Below are positions 1 through 9,536 of a DNA stretch of 64,000 nt, piece by piece. Each line of letters opens with the position of its first letter. Within the stretch, counting starts at the first letter, position 1. Below the pieces are notes generated by a model that was not told the origin of the DNA, did no database searches, and saw nothing but the letters and a program-made list of their open reading frames with translations. This DNA comes from Candidatus Zipacnadia bacterium (GTDB taxonomy: Bacteria; Armatimonadota; Zipacnadia; Zipacnadales; UBA5352): assembly GCA_029820945.1 (NCBI GenBank), contig JALGUJ010000003.1, positions 1 through 64,000 on the forward strand, written 5' to 3'. The position numbers were made by a program, and so were the translations under genes.

Positions 1-1181
1 AGCGTGAAGCCAGCGCCAAATCCCAGGTACGACGGACGCAGGGCCTCAGGGGCGATGTCCATCAGGTAGTTGGTGTACCCGATCATCAGACTCGCCATAA
101 ACATCCCGGCTCCGACAAAGGCCAACCCGAGGACGGCCACTTGCAGATTGACCTGCCCGCCCGCAACCTGCAGGGGAACATCCCAGTCGCCATATGCCGC
201 GACGGTCGCAACGGCGGTGGCGAGAAGGACGGACGAGACCGCCATCAGGACGGCGTTGCGGTTGCCGACCCGATCGGAGACCTGCCCGACCAGCGCCGAT
301 CCGGCGAACTCCGCGGCGACCTGCAACCCCAGGAAGGTCGCGGCCACCTGGTCGGAGAGTCCCCAGACCTCCGTCGCGAAAACGATGAAGAAGGGCCGCA
401 CGGCCGCAGCCAGGCCCATCAGAAGCCGCACGCGGATCAGCCGGCGATAGCTGCGGTCCCTGTGAACGATCCGCCATCCGCGTGCCAGATGCTGCCGCCA
501 GCTCAGCCGGTGGCGGGAGGAGCGCGAGCGCGCCTCCCTCACCTGTGCGAACAAGATCCAGCCGACCGCAGCACCCAGCACGGACACGCCGAAGAGCACA
601 CCGAAGTTGCGGGGGAAGTCGAAGGGACTGTCCGGCCCGATCATGTAGCCCACGAAGGGGGTCACCAGGACGAGCACGATGGCGAGCGCGCCCATGCGCC
701 GCCACATCTGGAGGCTGCCCCGCCGGGTGGTGGGTATGGACTTCGCGAGTACGTCGTTGAAGGTGAGCCAGGCGAGCGCGCCGCCCGCCGAGTGCCCCAT
801 CAGGCCTACGACGACGACGGCAAGGACCAGAGTATCGGGCATCGCCCCGCCCCACCACAGGGCAATCGCGATGCAACCCAGCATGCTGCCGCGTATCAGC
901 GCCGACAGCATGTAGACCGGCTTCTTGTACTCGCGCGTGTCCAGGGTGCGGGCGGCCACCACCTGCACGAAGGTCCGCACGACCATCCCCAGGCCTATCA
1001 CCAGGCCGACCACCCACGCCGCGTCCGACAGCTTGTGCACCAGCAGTGGGATGATGGTCCCCTGGTCGGCCATGCGAGACGCGGACATCGCCATGACGCC
1101 GTTGGCGATCGCCAGGCGGTAAGTGCGGACATTGAGTGGGACGAGCATGTCGCTGCCGTGGTTGTGGCGCTCATCCGACAC
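1..1181 (-). CDS. MFS transporter, C-terminus truncated by window start
   Basis: Reverse-strand frame reads ...ERHNHGSDMLVPLNVRTYRLAIANGVMAMSASRMADQGTIIPLLVHKLSDAAWVVGLVIGLGMVVRTF...GNRNAVLMAVSSVLLATAVATVAAYG...FMASLMIGYTNYLMDIAPEALRPSYLGFGAGFTL; many hydrophobic TM segments; runs off the window edge. Start GTG 1181 or ATG 1148 is uncertain. Confidence 0.8.
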   Translation of the reverse strand, partial: MSDERHNHGSDMLVPLNVRTYRLAIANGVMAMSASRMADQGTIIPLLVHKLSDAAWVVGLVIGLGMVVRTFVQVVAARTLDTREYKKPVYMLSALIRGSMLGCIAIALWWGGAMPDTLVLAVVVVGLMGHSAGGALAWLTFNDVLAKSIPTTRRGSLQMWRRMGALAIVLVLVTPFVGYMIGPDSPFDFPRNFGVLFGVSVLGAAVGWILFAQVREARSRSSRHRLSWRQHLARGWRIVHRDRSYRRLIRVRLLMGLAAAVRPFFIVFATEVWGLSDQVAATFLGLQVAAEFAGSALVGQVSDRVGNRNAVLMAVSSVLLATAVATVAAYGDWDVPLQVAGGQVNLQVAVLGLAFVGAGMFMASLMIGYTNYLMDIAPEALRPSYLGFGAGFT

Positions 1182-1583
1182 GGTTTCGGTGCATCCTCTC
1201 GTTCAGCGAAGGGGGCGGCCGCGGGCGCGCCACGATCAGGATTAGGCGTGCAGACCCGGTCTCCTTCATTGCGCCCGGCGCGACACCTCTGTGCCGTCTC
1301 GTTGTAGTCCAGATTCGTCTGCTCAGTACTCGGCGACTGACTCAATACTCCAGGGGAGAGAACTGGTCACCGCACCATAGCGGAAACCAGGCGTAGCGCC
1401 AGGTCCTGGTCCCATGCGTAACGAGCACGTTCCGGTGCATCGAGCAGGTGCCCGCCGTCGAGCCTCGCACGGCCTTCCCCGACGCCCTGTGGCTTTGGGA
1501 AGCACGCGCGGAGGACTGCTGGGAGCCGCGAGGAAATGGCTGCCGCCGCTTGACTGAAGCCACCCCGCAAAGGAGCTCTCCGC

Positions 1584-2990
1584 ATGAATCTGGTGCTGAT
1601 CTGTTCGGACACATTCCGCTGGGACTACCTGGGTTGCTACGGCAACGAGTGGATAGAGACGCCGAACCTCGACGCGCTGGCGAGTGAGTCGGCGCTCTAC
1701 GAGCAGGCCTTCGCCGAGGGCCTGCCAACCCTGCCCGCCCGCCGGGTGATGGTCACCGGCCGGCGCATCATCCCCTTCGAGTACCACCCCCAGCACAGCG
1801 ACAAGGTGACCGTGCCCGGGTGGCACCCGCTGTACCTGCAGGATGTGACGCTGGCCGAGCGGCTGCTGGCCAGTGGCTACGCGACCTGCATGGTCACCGA
1901 TGTCTACCACATGATGAAGCCGGACAAGAACTTCCACCGGGGCATGGAGTACTGGTACTGGGTGCGTGGCGTGGAGGACGACAGGTACAACTGGCGCGAC
2001 CCCGAGCGCGTCAAGGACGTCTGGCCGACTGTCGCGAGCTGGGGTCAGAAGCTGGACGACCCGCGCCACTGGCTGGTGCAGCACATCAACGGCCGCGTGC
2101 AGTGGCAGGACGAGCGCGACAGCTTCGCCGGTCGCGTCATGACCAGGGCGAGCGAGTGGGTGCGCGGCTTCCGGGGCGACTACCCCTTCTTCATGTGGAT
2201 CGACATGTTCGATCCCCACGAGCCGTGGGATCCGCCGATGGAGTACGGGAAGCGGTACGACCCGAACTTCGATCCCTACAAGTCGGCCTTCCCGCCCGGG
2301 ACCAGGGCGGATATGAGCGAGGAGGACTTCCGCACCATCAGGGCCGGCTACGCGGGCGAGTGCACGCTGGTTGACGCCTGGGTGGGCAGGTTCCTCGATG
2401 TGCTGGCGGAAGAGGACCTGCTCGAGGAGACCATCATCGTCTTCACCTCGGACCACGGCTGCATGATGGGTGAGCAGGACGAGATCCACAAGGGCAGCAC
2501 GCGGATACGGAACCAGGTGACGCAGGTTCCGCTGCTGATCCGCCACCCGTCGGGCGAGGCAGCCGGCGCGCGGGTGAAGGGCTTCGTGCAGCACCAGGAC
2601 ATCATGCCCACGGTGCTGTCGATGATGGGCGAGGAGGTGCCGGAGCGCTGTAACGGCGAGAACATCTGGCCGCTGGCGGTGGAAGGGCGCGACAGCGAGC
2701 GCGAGCAGATCATCAGCGCCTTCGGCTGGCACGCGTCGGTGCGGAACCAGGCATGGAACTACATCGCGCCCTGGGCCCAGCCGCCTGAGAGCCGGGGCGG
2801 CGGTCGCACGGAGCTGTACAACCTGCAGGAGGATCCCGAGGAACTGCACGACGTGATCGAGGACCACCCCGAGGTCGCGGAGGAGATGCAGCAGTGGATG
2901 GACGACTACATGGCAGAGCACCGGGCGGAGACGACTGGGGATCTCGGGCCCGGTCAAACCGGCCCGCCGCACGACCAGGCCTACATCTGA
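1584..2990 (+). CDS. Sulfatase/alkaline-phosphatase-superfamily hydrolase with Thr at the nucleophile position
   Basis: MNLVLICSDTFRWDYLGCYGNEWIETPNLDALA N-terminus, EGLPTLPARRVMVTG nucleophile region, FTSDHGCMMGEQ metal motif typical of PF00884. Confidence 0.92.
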   Translation: MNLVLICSDTFRWDYLGCYGNEWIETPNLDALASESALYEQAFAEGLPTLPARRVMVTGRRIIPFEYHPQHSDKVTVPGWHPLYLQDVTLAERLLASGYATCMVTDVYHMMKPDKNFHRGMEYWYWVRGVEDDRYNWRDPERVKDVWPTVASWGQKLDDPRHWLVQHINGRVQWQDERDSFAGRVMTRASEWVRGFRGDYPFFMWIDMFDPHEPWDPPMEYGKRYDPNFDPYKSAFPPGTRADMSEEDFRTIRAGYAGECTLVDAWVGRFLDVLAEEDLLEETIIVFTSDHGCMMGEQDEIHKGSTRIRNQVTQVPLLIRHPSGEAAGARVKGFVQHQDIMPTVLSMMGEEVPERCNGENIWPLAVEGRDSEREQIISAFGWHASVRNQAWNYIAPWAQPPESRGGGRTELYNLQEDPEELHDVIEDHPEVAEEMQQWMDDYMAEHRAETTGDLGPGQTGPPHDQAYI

Positions 2991-3904
2991 GGCGACGCGG
3001 GCACGGGCAGCTCGACGTCGGCCATGATGATCTCGGGCTCGGTCGCGGTGCGCGCGCGGGCCAGTATGCCGACGCCCTCGGGCTGCGCCGGATCGGGCGA
3101 GAGAATCCAGCTCTGGCCCTGGAAGGGGAGACCGGCCAGCGACCCGACGGCGAAGGGCTCCACGCCCGGGACCCCAAGCTCGCGCACACGTGCGTAGAGG
3201 CCCTCCTTGCGCTCCGCGAGCACATCGTCGGTCCAGATCTCCGGGTTGGCCGAGGGCACGAGCAGCACCTGGGCGCCCTGGGCCACGAGACGCGCCGTCA
3301 GCTCCGCGTCCCAGGCGTCGAAACACACCAGGGGACCGATGACGCCCAGCGGCGTCTCCCACACGGTCAACTCCTCGCGGCGACCGGGCGTCAGGTGCAG
3401 CCCATCCTGGGCCTCCAGTGGGATCAGGTTCACCTTGTCCGCGGTACCGAGCACCCCGCCATCGGGGCCGAAGAGGTGGAATGTGTTGTACACGGCCTCG
3501 TCGCCCGCCCCCTCATGTGGCAGCAGGATGCTGCCGGCGGCGATGTGGACCCCATGGGCCGCGGCGAGGTCCGAGAAGGTGTCCACGTAGGCCTCCCTCA
3601 TGCGGGCCGCCGCGGACAGCAGCAGCGCGCGCGGCGGCGACAACGACGGACGGAATAGCCCCCGCAGGAGTGCGCCTGGGTGGTAGACGGAAACGAGGGC
3701 CACCACCTGTCTCAGGGACCTGCCATGCACCGCAAGCGGCGCTCCCAGCGCCACCAGGCCGGTGCCGACGTCCTCGGGGAACACGATCAGGTCGGGCTCG
3801 TGGCGCATGGCCCGTGCGACGGCGTCCGCAATCTGGCGGCGGAAGGGCTCCAGCTCCGTGTAGAAGTGAATGGATGTTTGAACGGCTGCAATCTTGGCGA
3901 TCAT
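2981..3904 (-). CDS. Carbon-nitrogen hydrolase (nitrilase superfamily amidase)
   Basis: E-K-C type motifs: LIVFPEDVGTGL, DKVNLIPLEAQDG, PLVCFDAWDAEL. Converges on the sulfatase with a 10-bp 3' overlap. Confidence 0.85.
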   Translation of the reverse strand: MIAKIAAVQTSIHFYTELEPFRRQIADAVARAMRHEPDLIVFPEDVGTGLVALGAPLAVHGRSLRQVVALVSVYHPGALLRGLFRPSLSPPRALLLSAAARMREAYVDTFSDLAAAHGVHIAAGSILLPHEGAGDEAVYNTFHLFGPDGGVLGTADKVNLIPLEAQDGLHLTPGRREELTVWETPLGVIGPLVCFDAWDAELTARLVAQGAQVLLVPSANPEIWTDDVLAERKEGLYARVRELGVPGVEPFAVGSLAGLPFQGQSWILSPDPAQPEGVGILARARTATEPEIIMADVELPVPASPQM

Positions 3905-4055
3905 GTTGACGGTACGGTCGACTCAAGCGGACAGGATTGTGCCCGTGTCCTCACCTTCGCGGGGGCAACGGCGAGACCCTCCAAGTGGCGGACTCACGTC
4001 ATCTGCGCAATAGGCTGAAGTTCTGCCACAATGTGACGATAAGTCTACTGGGGTG

Positions 4056-4086
4056 TATTGACAACAGTCAATAGCAAGGGTAACAT
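4056..4086 (+). promoter_or_regulatory. Sigma70-like promoter with palindrome overlapping the -35 box
   Basis: TTGACA (4058-4063), 17-nt spacer, TAACAT (4081-4086); perfect inverted repeat TATTGAC-AACA-GTCAATA (4056-4073). Lies upstream of the 4168 start. Confidence 0.7.
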
Positions 4087-4167
4087 CGGCATGAGGGCTA
4101 TTGGGGACGGCTTGCACAAACGATTGCGTCCGCACAAGTGCGCTGAGGACAGCCTGGGTGGATCCAA

Positions 4168-7100
4168 GTGACACCGTACATGCACGGCCCCGTGGCCAGC
4201 AGCGCTCATCACCTGCTTAACGTCATCGACTTCGTTTGTCTCGGCGCAGGTGCTTACCTTCTGTTGGTCTTCTTCGAGAAGGGGCGTCGCCTCGGCCACC
4301 TCCTGATCGCCATGGGCCTTGCGGTGCTGGCCCTGCGCCTGGTGACCGAGCAGATGTTCATGGGTCAGCAGGAGCTGCGGTTCGCTGCCCTGACCCTCTC
4401 ACTGGCGGTCGCGGCCTTCATCATCTCGTGGGGCACGGTCGCCCTGGTTGACCGCGGGCGCCCGGTGGCCGGGGCAGAGGCGGTGCCCAAGTCCCTTGTG
4501 GTTGTTGCGGGGACGATCGCCATCCTCGGTACGGTCACCGTGTGGGCGCTGCCCTTCTGGGATCCGCTCCGAGAGCTTGCGAGGTCCGCGTCCTCGGATA
4601 GCGCCTTCTTGACCTTTGAGAAGGGACTGCAGGTGGCGGCGGCCGTTGCGCTGCTGGCGTGCGCCTGGATAACCTGGGAGCGGCAGACCGCCGGTCCCGC
4701 GCTGTCGCGGATGCTGGGGGCGGCCTATTCCTGCTGGGCCGTGGCGGCCATCCTGGGCCTCACCCCGCTGCTCTCCCACGAGGGTGGCCCCTGGCTGCAG
4801 CGCGGGATTCAGGTGCTCGGCAGCCTCTTCCTGGGCAATGCGGTGACGGTCTACGCCTACCGCTCTGAGCGGGTGGCTGCGCAGCGCCAGAAGCGGCTGG
4901 CCCTGATCGATCAGGTGGTGAGCGCGGCGATCGCGGCGCCGCGTCTCGAGCCGATGATTGTCGCGGCCACCGACGCGGTCCGCCGGCTGCTCGAGGCGCA
5001 CGCGGTCGTCGCGTATCTCGTCAATGGTGAGCGCACCGGGCTCGCCAAGGCGTGCGAGGCGGGCGCCGAGACAGTGCTTCCCGAGCACCTCGGGATGGCG
5101 GACGATCACCCGATCATCCACGCCCTCATTAGCCAGGAGCCCGTCACTCTCGACATCGACGCGGGCGACCGCAGCCACGCAAGTGGAGCTTACCCCGGCG
5201 TGGCGGCCCCCCTGAGCAGCCTCGACGCGCCCGTTGGCGTCCTCGTGGTGGTCATGCCGCGAGAGGAGCAGGTCAGGGAGGAAGACACCGAGACGCTGGG
5301 CAGGGCTGCGGCGCACTTGGGCATCATGGTGCAGCAGATGATGCTCCTCGAGGGCGTGCGCGAGGCGCGCGACCGATGGCAGCAGACATTCGACAGCATC
5401 GCGGAGCTGGTAACGGTCCACGACGTGGACGGGCGCATCGTCGCGGCAAACATGGCCGTCCAGGAGTTCGCCGGGCTCAGCGAGGAGCAGATGGTGGGGG
5501 AGCAGCTCTGCGACCTGTTCGGGCCGGAGTACGCCGACCAGCAGGAGATGCTGACGAAGTGCATCCGCACCGGGGCGTCTCCGGGGACGAGCGTGCGCCA
5601 GACGCGGGGCCGCACGCATCAGGTGCAGGTCTCACTCCTGCGGGACGATACGGGCGCGGTCTACGGCTGCGTGCGAGTAGCGCGCGATATCACCTCCAGA
5701 TGGCGGGCCGAAGAGCGGCTCGCCCAGTCCGAGCGACGCTACCGTGAGCTGGCCGAGAACGCGCACGATATTATCTTCACGCACGACCTCGAAGGCAACT
5801 TCCTGTATGTGAACCGTGCGGCCGTGCAGGTGTTGGGGTACAGCAAAGAGCAGTTCTCGCGCCTCCGCATCTGGGACATCATCGCCCCCGAGTCCATCGC
5901 GGGCGCGCGGTCGTACGTGGAGAACCTGATCGACGGCCGCGCCCAGGACGACCATGTCGAGCTGCGCATGATGTGCGCCGACGGTCGGGTCGCCATCGTC
6001 CAGCTCCGTGGGAACCTGCTGCGCCGCGGCGGCGAGCACCAGGTGATCCACGGGACCGCCCGAGACGTCACCGCCGAGACGCAGCTCACCGCCCAGCTCA
6101 TGCAGGCCGATCGACTGGCCTCCGTGGGCACGCTCATCGCCGGCATCGCGCATGACCTCAACAACCCGCTCACAACGATCAGCGGTTACGCGGACCTGCT
6201 CAAGATGGATCTGCAACAGACCGAGCACGGTGAGTTCGCCGCGAGGATTACGGAGGAGGCGGAGCGGTGCAGGGACGTGGCGAGGAATCTGCTCAACTTC
6301 GCGCGGCAGACCGATGAGCCGATGCTGACCTTCGACCTCAACGCGCTCATCCGCGGCGTCTGTGACCTGCGAGCCTATGACCTGCGTGCCGCTCACATCC
6401 AGGTGGAGCAGGACCTCCAGCCGCTCCCGCAGATCGTCGCGGACTACGGGCAGATCCAGCAGGTCGTCTACAACCTGGTTGATAACGCCTACTACGCGAT
6501 GCAGCAGCAGGGGGGTGGAGTCCTGACCGTCGCGACGGAGGCCGATGGTGATCAGGTCCGACTCCGAGTGTCAGACACAGGGCCGGGGCTGGCCGAGGAT
6601 GTGCGGGATCGCATCTTCGAGCCGTTCTTCACGACCAAGCCCCGCGGGGAGGGAACCGGCCTGGGTCTGAGCATCTGCCGGCGCATCCTGACGGACCACG
6701 GTGGGGAGATAGAAGCCACCAGCGGTCCAGAGGGGGGCTGCAGCTTCACGGTCTCCCTGCCCGTGGGCGAGGCCACGCCGGGACACGAGCGTGAGGAGCC
6801 ACCCGCTGCGGCCTCGACCCCGCAGCGCGCTCGCGTGCTCTTCATCGACGACGAGCGGGCCCTGGGCTCGCTCGTGACGGAGTACCTGGGACGCCGGGGG
6901 CACGAGGTGGCCGTGACTGAAAGCGCTGAGGCCGGCCTGGAGATGGCACTGGCCGACAGCTACGACGTGATCATCTGCGACATGCGGCTGCCGGGCATGA
7001 GCGGCGAGGACTTCTGCGTCAAGCTCCTCGAGCAACGGCCGACCGCCGCCGATCGGATACTCGTCGCAACCGGCGACCTGCTCAGCCCGCAGACCCAGGC

Positions 7101-7212
7101 CTTCTTCGATCGCACGGGCCTGCCGCACATCCACAAGCCCTTCCAGCTCCAGGACCTGGAGAGGATCATCGCCGACGTGATGGCGGGCCGACGCGTGCGT
7201 TCGGGCTCGTAG
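4168..7212 (+). CDS. Hybrid sensor histidine kinase (TM region, GAF-like, two PAS, HisKA, HATPase_c, receiver domain)
   Basis: N-terminal TM helices; PAS segments (QTFDSIAELVTVHDVDGRIVAAN, RELAENAHDIIFTHDLEGNFLYVN); H-box GIAHDLNNPLTTISGYADLL; N/G boxes (VDNAYYAM, DTGPGL, GTGLGLSICRRI); REC domain VLFIDDERALG...VIICDMRLPGMSG. GTG start. Confidence 0.95.
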   Translation: MTPYMHGPVASSAHHLLNVIDFVCLGAGAYLLLVFFEKGRRLGHLLIAMGLAVLALRLVTEQMFMGQQELRFAALTLSLAVAAFIISWGTVALVDRGRPVAGAEAVPKSLVVVAGTIAILGTVTVWALPFWDPLRELARSASSDSAFLTFEKGLQVAAAVALLACAWITWERQTAGPALSRMLGAAYSCWAVAAILGLTPLLSHEGGPWLQRGIQVLGSLFLGNAVTVYAYRSERVAAQRQKRLALIDQVVSAAIAAPRLEPMIVAATDAVRRLLEAHAVVAYLVNGERTGLAKACEAGAETVLPEHLGMADDHPIIHALISQEPVTLDIDAGDRSHASGAYPGVAAPLSSLDAPVGVLVVVMPREEQVREEDTETLGRAAAHLGIMVQQMMLLEGVREARDRWQQTFDSIAELVTVHDVDGRIVAANMAVQEFAGLSEEQMVGEQLCDLFGPEYADQQEMLTKCIRTGASPGTSVRQTRGRTHQVQVSLLRDDTGAVYGCVRVARDITSRWRAEERLAQSERRYRELAENAHDIIFTHDLEGNFLYVNRAAVQVLGYSKEQFSRLRIWDIIAPESIAGARSYVENLIDGRAQDDHVELRMMCADGRVAIVQLRGNLLRRGGEHQVIHGTARDVTAETQLTAQLMQADRLASVGTLIAGIAHDLNNPLTTISGYADLLKMDLQQTEHGEFAARITEEAERCRDVARNLLNFARQTDEPMLTFDLNALIRGVCDLRAYDLRAAHIQVEQDLQPLPQIVADYGQIQQVVYNLVDNAYYAMQQQGGGVLTVATEADGDQVRLRVSDTGPGLAEDVRDRIFEPFFTTKPRGEGTGLGLSICRRILTDHGGEIEATSGPEGGCSFTVSLPVGEATPGHEREEPPAAASTPQRARVLFIDDERALGSLVTEYLGRRGHEVAVTESAEAGLEMALADSYDVIICDMRLPGMSGEDFCVKLLEQRPTAADRILVATGDLLSPQTQAFFDRTGLPHIHKPFQLQDLERIIADVMAGRRVRSGS

Positions 7213-7242
7213 TCGGCGGCGCGGCCCCCCACGCCAGCGGGC

Positions 7243-9339
7243 TCAGTCACCGACGCTGAAGTTGACCGTCTGCTCGTTCACCACCACGTCGCCGGCCCCC
7301 AGCAGTCGGGCGGTCACCGAGTAGCTGTCGGCAATGCCGATAAGCAAGACCCTCAGATTCACCTCATTGCCGGCCTGCCACGTCCCGTCGTTCGCGGCCA
7401 CGGCCGTGCCCTCCGCCAACTGGCCGGAGAGGAAGGCCTCCCGGTACCGGACCAGCCAGTGCACTCGCGATCCTGCCGGCGCGGTGCCTGCCGGCGTGAT
7501 GCGCTCGGCCGTCCGCGCCCCCTGCGCGGGCGTGGTAATGGCGAACGGGATCTCGGCCGGCGGCCGGATAGTGAGCCGCTGGGGGATCTGCGCATCGTGC
7601 ACGGTGCCGTCCGCGGCGGTGAAGTGAAGGGTGACGAGGACGTTTTCGGCCCGGTCGCCCTGCTGGACGGTGTAGCTGCCCACGTAGGTAGTGGTGTCCG
7701 GCTGACGCTGCATCGGGACGCCTCGCCGCACGTCGCCGATGTCGAAGCTGGCGCCCTGGCCGGCCTCGGCGACGGTCATGGTGACCGTCAGCTCATCGCC
7801 GGGGACGAGCGGTGCCTGTGCGCTGTGCTGCCCGGTGAGGATGCCGCCGGCGGCCTGCGCCTGAGTCGTGAACTGCCACGTCTGCGTGGCACGATTGCCG
7901 GCCAGGTCATACACCTCAACGGTGACGCTGTGCACGCCCCGGGCCAGCTCGTCAGGGCGGTAGGTAATCTGGGTGGCCGTGACCTGCGCATCGGCCGTCA
8001 CGTCGCGGCCGTCGAAGGTCATCGTCACCCTTGACCGGTCGATGCCCGCCGGCCCGCGGTCCGCGTAGCGGGCGTTCACGGTGGGCCGCGCCGCAGTGAC
8101 GGTCGCGTTGCGCGCGGGCAGCATCTCCTCGATGCTCGGGGCCGCCGTGTCCACGGTGACGGGCGTATTGCTGTCAACGGCATCGGACTGCGCCCCGCCG
8201 GCTTCCAGCCGGGCGGTGAGGTGGCGTCCGGCGATCTCCATGCCGTTGGGCACGGTGAACGACGTGGTGTAGACCCCCGGCTGGACCTCCGGGAGGGCGG
8301 CGGTGAGGCCTGTGTCCGCAAGGGCGACGTTGGCCCGGGCGCCGGCGCTCCCCAGGACCGTCAACTCCATCGTCTCGCCGGCCGCCAGGGGTCCGTCATA
8401 GCGCGGGATTACGAAGGCGGCGATGGTCGGCCGGTCGGAGGCCGGCGGCTGAGTGTTGCCCGGCCGCTGTGAGAGGATGCCCCAGACCTCGTTGGTGCTC
8501 GGGTTCAGGCGCAGGATGGCGGCCTCGCCCACCACGCCGAGCAGATGCAGCACCCCGCCGTCGGAGCCGTAGGCCCGAATGCCCGCGCCCACGCCGAAGG
8601 TCTGGCCGGTGTCGAGGGTCAGTTGGTTGCCGGAAACGGCCGTCACCGTGCCCAGCGCCTGGGCGTAGCCGGCACGCACCGTCTGCGCCAGGCCATCCGG
8701 GTCGAGCCCGAGGTCGAGAAGGTCGCCGGGTTCGAGGTCCGAGGGCGCGACGCCACTGGGAGTGGCGTCCCGGCGCCCGCGGGTGAAACGGGCGTCCCGC
8801 GCGGCCTGCACCTGCTGGAGTGCGACCTCGCCGATCGGCCGCACCAGAAGCGTGTCGCCCTCGACGTCCAGGAATGTGGCGGCCACGTGTCTCAGCTCCA
8901 CGGGAGGCTCGGGAGATGTGAGCACGAGGCTCAGGGCCTCCCTGTCCCAGTTCACGTGGAAACCAAGACGTCTGGCGGTCTCCGGGCCGGGCACGTAGGG
9001 CACGCCGTTGAGCGTCTGCACGGCCCATGGCGCGTTCTCGCGCTCCCCGTTAACCAGCACCCAGCCGCGGTCACGGACCATCTGAATCGTTGCGCCGCGG
9101 AACCTGACGTCCAACTGCAGCGTATCATCGGACCACGTGACGTCCGCGCCCAGCGCGCGGAGGAACGACTCCGCTGGCAGCATCGGGAAGACCATGTCAA
9201 CCATGAGGATCGGCCCGTCAAAGGCCATGGGCTCCCCATCAAGCGTAACCTCCACGTTGCGGACGTTGGGCTGGCCGAAGCAGGCGGTGATCGAGAAGGT
9301 GAGGACGGACACGATCAGTGCGCCTCTCGCGCGTGCCAT
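7243..9339 (-). CDS. Secreted protein with copper-amine-oxidase-N-like stalk domain and Ig-like repeats
   Basis: Signal peptide MARARGALIVSVLTFSITACFGQ; EVTLDGEPMAFDGPILMVDMVFPMLPAESFLRALGADVTWSDDTLQLDV resembles CuAO N1-like domains; Ig-like MLPARNATVTAARPTVNARYADRGPAGIDRSRVTM. Start set at ATG 9339 after SD GGAGGTGG. Confidence 0.75.
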   Translation of the reverse strand: MARARGALIVSVLTFSITACFGQPNVRNVEVTLDGEPMAFDGPILMVDMVFPMLPAESFLRALGADVTWSDDTLQLDVRFRGATIQMVRDRGWVLVNGERENAPWAVQTLNGVPYVPGPETARRLGFHVNWDREALSLVLTSPEPPVELRHVAATFLDVEGDTLLVRPIGEVALQQVQAARDARFTRGRRDATPSGVAPSDLEPGDLLDLGLDPDGLAQTVRAGYAQALGTVTAVSGNQLTLDTGQTFGVGAGIRAYGSDGGVLHLLGVVGEAAILRLNPSTNEVWGILSQRPGNTQPPASDRPTIAAFVIPRYDGPLAAGETMELTVLGSAGARANVALADTGLTAALPEVQPGVYTTSFTVPNGMEIAGRHLTARLEAGGAQSDAVDSNTPVTVDTAAPSIEEMLPARNATVTAARPTVNARYADRGPAGIDRSRVTMTFDGRDVTADAQVTATQITYRPDELARGVHSVTVEVYDLAGNRATQTWQFTTQAQAAGGILTGQHSAQAPLVPGDELTVTMTVAEAGQGASFDIGDVRRGVPMQRQPDTTTYVGSYTVQQGDRAENVLVTLHFTAADGTVHDAQIPQRLTIRPPAEIPFAITTPAQGARTAERITPAGTAPAGSRVHWLVRYREAFLSGQLAEGTAVAANDGTWQAGNEVNLRVLLIGIADSYSVTARLLGAGDVVVNEQTVNFSVGD

Positions 9340-9536
9340 TCTGCGGCCACCTCCATCTGCGCACGAACGACTCGTGCTCTTCACGCATATGCCCTTCGCC
9401 GCCGCCCATGCGCGAACCTGCATGGGGCCCCGGACACGGCGCTGCGGTTGACGGTGATGGGCGCGGGTGGTAAGCTTTTCCGGCGTTGCCGCGCCACCCT
9501 GGTGCCGAACACCCGCCGAGCTGGGGGTCGCACACC

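Noticed and set aside
1323-3362. 679-aa minus-strand ORF antisense to the sulfatase-like gene
   Set aside because: Composition is an antisense shadow of a high-GC gene (His/Arg/Val-rich, no domain signature); the + strand ORF has clear sulfatase motifs.
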